A stretch of 64,000 nt of DNA from Syngnathus acus. Taxonomy: Eukaryota; Chordata; Actinopteri; Syngnathiformes; Syngnathidae. The translations under genes were made by a program, and so were the position numbers. Below, piece after piece: positions 31,319 through 43,300 of the stretch. Each line of letters starts with the position of its first letter. The first letter of the stretch is position 1. Location of the stretch: contig NC_051094.1 of NCBI RefSeq assembly GCF_901709675.1, forward strand, positions 8,302,501 to 8,366,500. The letters are read 5' to 3'. The notes under the pieces were generated by a model. That model was not told the DNA's origin and did no database searches. It saw only the letters and a program-made list of their open reading frames with translations.

Positions 31319-34300
31319 CCAAGACCAAGATTTCTTTCCGAGTCTGTTGTTATGACGGGTTTCTATTTTTGATCAAGTTTTCCCATCGGAAATAATGAAT
31401 GTCTGTTGCCGTCAGTGAAACTAGCCTTGAGTAACATTTTAGATACCCAAACAGATTAATTTCTTGAACTGAGTTCTATTCAATGATGTTGTCCAAATGG
31501 AATGTTTCAGGTGGAGTGGATCCAGCAGCAGGTGGTGAAGAGGAGGATCAAGAGGGATTACAAGCAGGCTCCGCCCCTTTCTCTGTCTAGCCACACCCAC
31601 AGCATCCCAGCCTTCCTCAGCAACATCTTCTACAATGATGCCAAATGGAGCAGTATGTGGTACATTGTGAGTACGCCACGCCAACCAAATGTTTTTTTCC
31701 CTTTGTCAGCCGTCAAGCTAGTTTGTAGGTCAAAGTTCATCCGAGGTCATTTCTCTGTCTCTGATTAGTGCCGGGTCGGAGGAGCTGAGGGATTTATTTG
31801 TTTTTTTTTGTGAATGAAAGACAAGTAAAGCCAAAGTATGACGACAGTGGAACGGATGGTGGCGGTGGACCTTCTCCTAGGCCCCACTAAAACTGAAAAA
31901 AATAAATAAACATACAAAAATATTAGAAGAAAAAATGGAATAAAATAGATAAAAAGCAGACCATTATTCAAAATACATGAAAAGCACTATGCTGTAGTCT
32001 TTTCTTCTTTAAACAGATATTTGAGCGGCTTATCGCAAGTTGTTTGCGCACCCCTTCTGATCATTACTCTTTCTCTGCTGGTCGTAGTCTCAGCTCTGTC
32101 AATGGTTAATGTTGTGTAGATAAGTGCGAATACTTTGACCACCAGTTGTAATATTTTTCTGGCTTTTGAACGGAACTCTCTGAATTGAGTTGTGCGGGGG
32201 TAGGAAAAGTTTCATACACATTTTGATGCTGATTTTGAAGGGGGTGGTTTATGTTTGAGGGTCATTCAAAATGATTTTTTCTTTCACTATGTGTCACTAA
32301 AAAACTACAAAATACAAAAATTTTAAATCCAATGACCTTGTAAATATGTGGAATTTCTTGCATTTATCTTCTAAATCCATACCTTCATTGCATTGCGTCT
32401 GTGCATACATTTAAAACAGAAATACGTAAGCATCTCCCCTATCGCTTCACTATAGTTGTTTTATCTTTGAATCACGGGCTTGCTTCACACACAACCTGGT
32501 GCATTCAGGGTGCTTTCACAACGTCGGGATCTTGCAAACACACTGCCCCGTTCAGCACATTAATCGTTTCTCTTGGATTATAGACATGAACAGGGAATAA
32601 TCTTTGATGTATTTTGGCCGCGACAGCACTGCAGTGATGATGTTCACAACTGCCAGTCGGACATGAACATCATGGGAGCGTGGAAGCGGGGTTATACGGG
32701 AAAAGGCGTGGTTGTGACCATCCTGGACGACGGCATCGAGCGCAACCACCCGGACCTCGCTCAGAACTACGTGAGTGTGTATGTGTGCCATTGTGTGCGT
32801 GTGAGTGTGTGTCTTTTTGTGTGTGTGAGTTCTTACAGAAAGTGAGCAAGTGTGCTTCACTCCTTTTACGTCATCCATTTCAGAAGAATAAATATACTAT
32901 ACGCAAACATATGAGTTTTTCCAAGTTATGAGTTGTCAATTTTGTTTTATACTCTGCCTCTCAGTTTGAAGTTTGCTTTATTTTGTTAGCACGCCCGCCT
33001 CACAGTTCAGAGGTGCAGGGTTTGATTCCGGCTCCGGCCATGTTTTCTCCATACCTGCGCAGGTTTCCTCCTGGTACTCCGGTTTCCTCTCACATTCCAA
33101 AAACATGCATGGTGGGCCGATTGAACACTTCAAATTTTCCACAGGCGTGAGTGTGAATGGTCTATGTGTGCCCTGTGATTGGCTGGCGACCAGTTCAGGG
33201 TGTCCCCCGCCTACTGGTATAGGAACCCCTCCGACCCTCATGAGGATGAGCGGTTCATAAGATGAATGAATGAATGAATGAATTACAGTGAGTGCCAGCT
33301 TACATTGCATTCCTCATACTTGTGGGTGTGCAGGTACTATGTGGCATGTGCCTCCTCGTGTGCGTCTGCAATTAAACTGTACGTGCATGTTGAGGTATGT
33401 CTAGTACACTCACATCCTAACAATGGATTGAAAGTTGTTAGCCTGAGGCTGCAGGTGAGGCTAAAATGACTCACACTCTCCCTTTGCGTCATCTGTTGAT
33501 GCAAAAGGTTGAGCTTTAGTTTGATGCTGACGTAAGCACATCTTTCTTCTCCGACAGCACACATGCAAATGATTGTCAAAGGGAGGCACAGTTATATCTC
33601 ATCTCTTCTTTTTTATTTTTATTCCTGCTCTCCTTCTTCTCCTATTCCTTCTCATTCCTGTTTTTCTTTTCCTCCTGCTCATTCTTACCACTGTATGTCC
33701 TTCTCCAGGACCACCAAGCCAGCTTTGACGTGAACGGCAATGACCTGGATCCTATGCCACGCTATGACGCAACCAACGAGAACAAGTAAGAAAAGGGAAA
33801 AAAAAAAAAATTCTATCCCAATTTGAAATCAATATGTATTCTATATTCCACTCACATAATTCCACTTGTGTATTACTCGCCTGCAAAAAGTGAGTTATTG
33901 GCTTGCCTCCCGAGTACCGTAATTTTCGGACTATAAGTCGCGGTTTTTTTTCATAGTTTGGTGGGGGGGGCGACTTATACTCAGGAGCGATTTATATACA
34001 TATATATGGGTTTTTTTCACTTTTTTGGGCATTTTATGGCTGGTGCGACTTATACTCCGGTGCGATTTATAGTCTGAAAATTACGGTAATCTAGTAGTGC
34101 CTAGATAAATACCATAATTTCTCGAGAATAACACACAGTTTTGCAAAAAAAATCATCCAAAATCAAAAAGGAGTGTTTTTCGAGTACACGCAAAATTACG
34201 AAAAGCTGCAACATTGAAGACGTTTAGCGGTATCCAGGGGTTTTGAGAAAGGTGTATTTTCATTTCAATATGATATGAACTGTTTCAATTCTCAAATCCA

Positions 34301-37300
34301 TATATTATAACATAATTGTCACTGCTCACTAAGAATCATGACGGCTCGCGGGTGGATTTGATTTTCACCCATAACTGGTTGGGACGAAGAGCAAGAAAAT
34401 GGCAGTTACTGTCTTTACTTGATGTCGTGTTATGTGTAAGTTAGTTCCCCACACAGCAAAAAGTTTTTCTCCCCCAAAAAAAGAAAGTCTTTTTCGCCAC
34501 ATCACAACACTCATCTTCAGAGACACTCGGCACATATCCGTTTTTTTTTCTTCTTCGTTTTTGTGACGTCATGCCAGAGGGCTTCGTCCCACACCAGGAA
34601 AGGGTGACAGCTCCGAGGAAGACTCGAGTGTTGACAGTCGATACTGTTAGCAAGGTAAGAGAACTTCTCTTTACACAAAAAATACATGAACACAAGAAAT
34701 CCCAATTTAACAAATTACGACATGGAAAAACAGCCTTGGAATGGCGATATTGGGTGGACGTATAATAGTGCGATTGTGTTATTCTCGAGTAATTACCGTA
34801 ATGAAAACTAGATCAGGATTTTTTTGGGCCAATCATCGATCACCGATCATTGAGTTTAAAATAAATAAATAAATAAATAAATAACTGACCTCTGATTACA
34901 AGATGGAGCAATACAACTGTATAGTGTGTGTGTATACTATTTACTGTATATGTGTGTGTGTATGTGTGTGTGTGTCTATTTGTGTATTTTATATGTTCCT
35001 GCCAATAACAAGGCAGGTTTCATCCAACCTAGTGCAAGACCAGATATTGTTTTTAATGATGCCAAAGGTTTTAAAATTGGATGCGGCCAGCAATTAGGCC
35101 GGCGCTTCCAAATTTCATAGGTGGGTAAAAAAAAAAAAAAACTGTAGTATATAGCAAGCCAGTCGTTGGCCAACATGAGAAGTTAACCCAGCAGTCTAAA
35201 GCTCTACTGTGCATAAACTTGTTTTTAGAGACATGCATCATGTAGCTGTGGTGATAAATGTGCCTGGACAAGAAAAAAAAACTTTTTTACTGTGGTCGTC
35301 GAATGTGGCCCCCCCCCCCACACACACACTCACACACACGCCATCTCTTTTACGCGCTCAAGACACTGTAAGATGAAACAGCAAAGTATGGTAGCCTGGT
35401 GCAAAGGGAGCGTGCCTGTTGTTCCACTAACTGCAAATATATTGCAGCCCCAACTCCACTCTGGCCTCATCCCTCGAAACAAGTGAGACGCAGATGTGTG
35501 GAAAATGGAAAATACGAGCAAAGTACAAAGAGCGGAACGACGGCCAGACTGAAGATTTTATGGATTAGTAAAGTGAAACGAAGTGAGGGAAGACGACTGA
35601 AGCCAGTTTGGCTCATTAAGAACCGCCAAGGGGACTGCGAGTGATTTAAATTTGTTACAAATCTGCTAAACCTTCATTCAGAATAGGCCTTGTGTTCATT
35701 TTTCCCTACACGGACACGAGTGAGTCAACGCGAGGCTTCCCAGCGCGATCAAAGCGACGTCTGCTCGGCGAGCGTCATCCTCGCTTGGGTGCAGCGTCAC
35801 GTCGTCCATCCCAGATGCTCAGATGGGAAAAAATCAGTGCAGACATGGGGAAAGCCTTAAATATTGAGGCCACACATGCAGAAAAGATGGAGGACAGTGT
35901 TTTTCAGGGTCAGTGGTTTCTTTCTTAAAAACAAGTATGGTAACTCCGGTCAGTGTGTGTGTGGATATGTGACTGAACATTTACTTTACAAGGCGATTTT
36001 CAGTGTGCACCCCTGAAGGTTGTGCTTGCGCCCCAAAACTTTTAACTTGGGGGTAAAAAATAAGCCGTGATACAGGTAAGAAAATAAAAAGGTAGTTAAG
36101 TATCATTGTAAAATACAATATACATCATTTGTGTACTATACTGTGTTTGGTACTACTTGACGGCAGCCGACTGGATCTCAATTGGTACCTGGAAATGTAA
36201 TTTTTGTTAAGGATCTTGTGATATACTTTGCACTGTGATACACTGTATGCCCAAACTGCAAATCTAGTAGCTGATGGTCAGCCAATGATGAAAACTAGTT
36301 GCAGCACACCGCAAACCAATTGAATGGTGTTTAGCCGTGTTGCTCTATGTTCCATGGACTTTACAGTCATTTTGCCAAAATGTTTGTCAAAGTCATAGAT
36401 TTACACATTAAGGAACTTTGCTTTAAGAGACCTTTGCTGAAAAGAACTTCCATTTAATGACCTTTGAGGTGGTAGTGTAAAAACACACAGTTCCGCAATA
36501 TTTCCCCGACCCTTGAAGCACCCTGGTCTATTATTCCCTAAAGCCTGTGGGGAATAGACAGGGGGGGATGCAGATGTTCTCTGCGTGTGTGCGTGCACTT
36601 GTGTCTGCGTGTGTGTTGACATGTTGGTGTGTAAGTGTCTCTAGGAGTGTATTTGCGTACACACAGTTGCCCTCGTGTGACTTGCTGTGTTAGATGGTGT
36701 AATAACTTGTATGTGGTCTCTTCCTCAGACACGGGACGCGGTGTGCAGGAGAAGTGGCTGCGTCCGCAAACAACTCACACTGCATTGTGGGAATTGCCTA
36801 CAACGCCAGAATAGGAGGTGGGCTTATCAGGTTTTTGTCTATTTATATCTCATATTTTGTTTATTCAGCAGAAGTATGTCAGCAGTTTAATTTGAGATAG
36901 GATGAATGTTTCATATCACGGTTTGAGTGAGCAAAATGAGGATTTTGTTATCATTAGAAGGTTGCGTCGGTCGTATAATGTAGTACAGGCATGCGTAAGC
37001 CTCAAATCTTAACTTTCAAGTTTCAAGCAAGTCGCAAGTTACTTTGGCAGCTTGCAATGTGCAAACATGAAAAGGTTTTACAAAAAAATGTCAAACAAAT
37101 CTAGAAATTAAAGATAAGAATATATAAAGAAAAATAGTATTCAGAAATATGAGGAAATTGCATAAATGTAAAAAATGAACGAAATATTTACACGCACGCA
37201 TGCACACACACAAATTTGATGTAAAATAGACAATCAAGAAAAATATATAATATAAAATCAAATAACTTACACCAGGTAGGAGAAGGTAAAAGGAAAATCA

Positions 37301-40300
37301 AAAATTGTAAAACGTAATACAAACGGTCTAGAATGTTCTGGTTTATCGATAACCCGTTTCATCCCTTGCAATGTGTTCTTTTGTGCCTCAGGCGTGCGCA
37401 TGCTGGACGGGGATGTGACTGACATGGTGGAGGCCAAGTCTCTGAGCTTGCAGCCTCAACATATTGACATCTACAGCGCCAGCTGGGGACCCGACGATGA
37501 TGGCAAGACGGTGGATGGACCAGCGGCTCTGGCCAGGCAGGCCTTTGAGAATGGCATTCGCATGGTGAGGAGCTTTTTTTCCCCTTTCCAAACATAAAAA
37601 ATATTATAGAAAAAGACAAAAAGTGGACCGATATTAAAAAAAAGTTTTTAACCACATGTAAGTTGTTTTTATCAAGCTGTTGCTTTAATAAAAGTGCTAA
37701 AATAATTACAACTACTGTGTTAAATCGACAAACTAAATTATATTGATCTCTGCGTGTCAAATAGCTAACTGCAAAATGACCAAAGTGGCGTATGTAAATG
37801 GAAGAATGAAATAGATCACGTCACATGTAAGCAAGTGATCAGTTGGAATGATTTCATTTGGAATGAGAAAAAAAGTCTCCATGTAGTAACGTTTTCTACA
37901 GCGCTTTTCTGTAGACAGTCTTCTAGTGGAGAATTTGGTGAGCGAGTGACAAAGTTGGCGAGTGGAAGTTTGAGATTGGAAGAATGTGTCAAAGGTCATT
38001 GTTGGATGTCTTAGGCCTTTATGTCTTGCTGTTAACTTGACTCTAAGCGGACATGGCTTTTTGAGCCTAGCATGGACCCGTGTGACACTTTACTGGACAA
38101 AGCTGTCGTGTCATTTGAGACGTGCCTGACAAGGGCCACGGCCTTTGGACTTTGCAGCTGCACGTGTGACTCAAACAGAAGTTTCAGTTGTCTGATTGTC
38201 AAAGCCATAAAAGGCAGCAACTCTTCACCTTTATCTTGCGCCAGTACAGCTAAGATGTTGACAGACAAAAACAAAAAAGTTGAAAATGTCAAAAATGTTG
38301 GATGCAAAAAAACAAACATAATACAAAATAGTCACTGTACAACAAAACAGCAACCTGAAAAAAGAAAATGGAAGAAAAATGCCAGCAATGTAAAAGGACT
38401 ACATTTCATACTTTCATAAAGATTTTCTGTGGCAATTTTGCAGCTTTGTTGATAATACTAGAGCCGTGTGTCCAGTTATCCGATTGAAGGATTCACTGTG
38501 TGAATCCAACACTCGCTGTGCAAAACAAAAAAAAAGTATTTAGAAATGCCAGATCTTCTTCCATGGCTCTGAGGCAGCTTTGGTAAATCCCTTGAGTAAA
38601 AGTTGAAAAGAGAATTTCCAATGAATCATGGAGACGATCTTGAATATTGTTTGCATTATAAATAATGCAAAAGATTGTCGTTAGGATTCATGTATTATTC
38701 ACAGGGAAATTAAGGAGAATGTTGAAAATGGCCCGCAGTGTTAACAAAAGTGTGTGTGGGGTGTCATTAGTCAAGTATTTCTTGCCAAATTCTACAAACA
38801 ATCCTTAAAGGGGAGATATTAGCTCTGTGGTTGAGAGTTGGAGCCTGGGATCTGGCCTTTCCGCATGGAGTTTGCATGTTCTCCCCATGCTTTCGTGGGT
38901 TTTGTACAGATTTACAAATCAGCACATTGGTTATAGAGGGTGCTTCCTCCATATGTGAAAGTAAATCCTTGCGTTTACTTTCGTTTTCACACTGGAGAGG
39001 CTTAAAAAAAATCCTTATCATAAAACAATTCTCTGTTTTGACAGACAAGTGATGTTATCCAAGAAATAATCCAAGCAGCACAGATTGCACAGAATAGATA
39101 CTTGCGCACAGAATGACTGGTAAAAGTAGAGGCACTCATTTATAACGTATGTAAGCAAAAAGGTAAACTCTCTGGAATTCCATCTCTTGATGCTACTTTC
39201 GTGTCTGTTTTTCTTCTTTATAGAACATAAAAATCTCATTCAATCAAGATATCCACCATGGTTGACTTTACCATCGCAATGTACGTTTTTTTGTTGCGTC
39301 ATGTCAAAAAGTAAAGAGCCAGTTTTCAAAAAGTAAGGAGTGCAAAGATACAGTACCCGTTTTCAAATGGAGGATGTAAAAATAAAGTTGTCAGAAAATC
39401 AAACACTCAAGTAAGATTCCTGAAGATTTTACACAAGCACTGTAACCGGGTATTGATTTGTTACTTCCCACCACTGCACACTCATTTTGTCATGTAAAAA
39501 CTTAATCTGAGCAGCAGTTCTTCCAGAGTGACTCAATGAAATGATTTGTTGAGTCTTAAGTTTCTATTTGTTAAAGCTACAATACGTCTTGCCAGTGGCA
39601 GTTGTGGACCACATGAAAAATGCAACTCAAAAGAATCCCTTGAAAGCAAATGATGACTAAGGAAGCAATTATCTTGTGTGTTTTTTTTCTCCTCCCCCTT
39701 CACAGGGGAGGAAGGGTCGGGGCTCAATCTTTGTGTGGGCTTCGGGCAACGGCGGCAGAAGCCGCGACCACTGTTCCTGCGATGGCTACACCAACTCCAT
39801 CTACACCATCTCCATTTCTAGCACGGCCGAGAGTGGGCGCAAACCCTGGTACCTGGAGGAGTGCTCATCCACGCTCACTACCACCTACAGCAGCGGCGAG
39901 AACTACGACCGGAAAATTGTAAGTCGGAGCTGAGAGCTTTTATGTATAAAATGGAATGGTGGGCGGACCCGCAAATTTTGGTTAAATGTGAAAATCTTTT
40001 CGTCTTTTGTGTGGTAAAAAAATACATCAACACTAAAACTTCACTGACAAAAATTCAGCTTGGGCATTATTACACTAGGAATCGTACTGAATTCCCCGCC
40101 CTACTCGCTATTGAAGTAGCGCAATGATGGTGGCTCGGGCATCTCATCAGGATGCCTCCTGGATGCCTCCCTGGGGAGGTGTTTCGGGCATGCCCCACCG
40201 GTAGGAGGCCCCGGGGACGACCCAGGACGCGCTGGAGAGACTATGTCTCTCAGCTGGCCTGGGAACGCCTTGGGATCCCCCGGGATGAACTGGATGAAGT

Positions 40301-43300
40301 GGCTGGGGAGAGGGAAGTCTGGGAGTCCCTCCTAAAGCTGCTGCCCCTGCGACCCGACCCTGGATAAGCGGAAGAAGATGGATGGATGGATGGATGGATG
40401 GATGGATGGATGGATGGATGGATGGATGGATGGATGGATGGATGGATGGATGGATGGATGGATGGATGGATGGATGGATGGATGGATGGAATTCCCTGAA
40501 TTGCAGCTAAAAGTTTTGGACAGAAAAGCTTTGGACCAAATATTTCTTTTGTAGCCATCTTGGTTTGACCCACTTCCACCGCATCGTAACCACGGTCCAC
40601 TGGGATGAAAAGTACCAGTTAGCCAATGTTAGCTACCTTGTCTGGCACCATCTCGCTACATTCCTCAGACCGACGTTAGCAGTGGACACGCATAGTAACC
40701 CGGTTGCTTTGTACAAATGAGCCATTTTTACGTGTCACTCTAATCTACTTGAACACATTCTGTGCTGCAGCACATTTTTTACTGCTTGTGTGTTTGTGTT
40801 GGATAATCCCTCCAACTTTTCAGTCCAGCAAAGGTCTTTTGATGGGGGCTCAGACGAGGAGCTAGCCAAACTATCTCTTGGCTCGCAGACTGCCATACTC
40901 TAGAAGCCCATATGATTTAGCCAAAGCACGGCATGAGCCGACTACAATGCACCCTCACTTTTTGCAGGCGTTAGGGAGCAAGACCTGACATGAATTGTAA
41001 CATCCCCACACAGCACTGTGCAGACAAGAAAAAAAAACTACAAAATGAAGAGTTGCCTGCTTGGTATACAGGATGACTCAAAATGATTGCAACCTACATA
41101 TAGTTCTACACCTGATGATGAAATTGCTTTGTTTGTTGAACCAATTCATTTGATTTAATCTAGATTTGATTGCTTTTCCAAAGTATGCTCCAAATGTACA
41201 ACTTGGCGCCTGAGACAATGAATGTTTGAATTCTTTGGAGGATTTTGGTTTACTCTGAGTCTGTCTCTGATTCTGACTCGCTGTATCAAGGATGAAATAA
41301 GCCAGTTCAGGTGCATCACTTTTGTTTGTCCCTCACCACGCAGATTACAACAGACCTGAGGCACCGCTGCACGGACAGTCATACCGGGACATCGGCCTCA
41401 GCTCCCATGGCTGCCGCCATTATCGCTCTGGCTTTGGAGGCAAAGTAAGATCCACTAAACTGCATCCCTTCCCCTTCATTCCTTTCGCTCAAGGCTTATG
41501 CGATGGAGTTAGGGAGTTCACACGCAAACGTTTGATAACGGCAACAAGGTATTCCAACCATGCTTGGTCCAATTGACACCTAAAGTCTTGGCTAACCTGA
41601 TCGCTCAAGCTCGCACAATTCAACGAAGGGCAGCGAGTTTTTCTTAGCAGGCTATGTTCCTCAAGAAATTCGCCTCCATTGTTGCTGTTTGTGTTTCTTG
41701 TTCCGATTTATGCATTTCACATATTAATAATTGACAGAAACCGATCATAGAATGCGACTTTCGCCCGTCGTCACGTGCCTATTTGCTCAATTAGCTTGAG
41801 GTCATTTCGTTTTAACACGGATAATCCAGTTTAAATCTCCAACGGTAGAAAATACTCCGGCTTTTCCTAGCATGGCCAGCGAGGCACGTAAGCTTGTTTC
41901 CTCAATAAGATTGTTTACACGCCAACTCTATGCTCGCCTGCCTTTCTGCTTCCTCTTCTTTTCTCATAATCCACGTGGATAAACTTGCGTGCACATGCAG
42001 ACAAGGAAGCCTCAATCGCTTTTTGACAGTTTCTCTGATGCTATCAGTCTGAATCAATGCCAGTGAGGTGAACCAGCTGTTGTGTGGTTTTCTTTTGTTG
42101 TAGTGTGAAAGACCTTTGCAAAGTTTTAGGTAACAGGAAACGGCCTCGGGCAAAGAGATGAGCTGATTACAAGGTGGAAGTGACCTCACAAAAAATGTGG
42201 CTTTGAACGTTAATGGTATACGTCATAGGTGTCAAACTCCAGGCTCGGGAACCAAATCTGGCCCGCCATGTCATTCTATATGGCCCGCGAGATCAAATCA
42301 TGTCAACTCCATGATTCTAGCTAAAATCTGTACCGTAATTTTTTATTTTAATGTTAAGATTTTGTATTCATTTTTTTTAAAACCTTTTTACAGTAATTTG
42401 AACAATAACTGAAGAAAATATTTAACATAAAATACGGCCCTCTGAGGGATACTGTAACGACGAAGTGGCTCGTGATAAAAATGAGTTTGACACCCCTGGT
42501 ATACGTAGGTTTGAAAGTCTGTTTTTTGTAAACAGAACAGTGGTGCGGTGCAACGTCTACATAATGACCTACAGTGTCAAGACTTTAATTGAGTTAGCTT
42601 CAGAGGAAGGTAGTAAGAAAAAACTACAACAATGGAGGAAGACGAAGAAACCGACGACACCAAGTACCGCAAGCTGACAAACTTGAGTTTTCTCCAAATT
42701 TATCCACATTGCTGTACCGATGAGACCTAACTTCAGGTAGCATCAGAAGGAGATTCCTTTTTTTGCTACAACTAGAATGCAAGTAGGCAACTATGATGAT
42801 GATGAAGAAGAAGTTTTTTTTTTTCAAGCTTAATTACTCGTCGCTGGAGCTTTGAGGAAGCTGCTTTAAGACCTTCAGATTTGCTGCAGCTGCCACACGC
42901 CGCCAGTGGTTTTGTGCAAGTTGATGCGCTTGCTTCGTTAATTAGTATTGGGTTGTTTATGAGAGGAAGGCTGTTGTGACCTAGATAACGATGCCATTCC
43001 ACTCTTAATTAATGACCATAAAACATTTATGGGGCCATGATTTCTCATTGCCAGCTACTCCGCCCCCATTACCCCATTAACATTGATCTTTCGCGCCCAA
43101 ATTTATTTGGCTTTCATGACATGTATTTGTGTTTAGGTATTTAGTTGGAGTATTTAAAATCAAATTTATGAAAAGTACATTCAGAACTATTTGGAACTGT
43201 TCCATGAATGACATCATATCGTAAATCTATTTACTCGACACTCGAAAGGAAAACCGGTTCAGAAAATGGATAGACTTTCAAGTTATTTGAGTGACGGTCG

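Larger units (their letters stand above)
22328..31570 (+). other. pcsk5: pcsk5 signal peptide and prodomain exons
   Basis: Exon 1 encodes a hydrophobic signal ([15 protein letters not shown]) and the start of the inhibitory prodomain ([14 protein letters not shown]). Exons 2 and 3 add the secondary cleavage site RTIKR|S (after residue 73) and the primary autocatalytic site RRIKR|D (after residue 105). Both sites are as in human PCSK5, so two-step zymogen activation looks intact. Confidence 0.92.

Noticed and set aside
35871-35905. THAEK-like peptide in pcsk5 intron 5 resembling the kif24 repeat core
   Set aside because: The match is only a few residues and does not extend at nucleotide level, so it is taken as coincidence.
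35390-35930. GC-richer patch with two open frames in pcsk5 intron 5, considered as an extra exon
   Set aside because: The flanking pcsk5 exons join directly in phase (NENK-HGTRC) as in human, and no domain is recognised.
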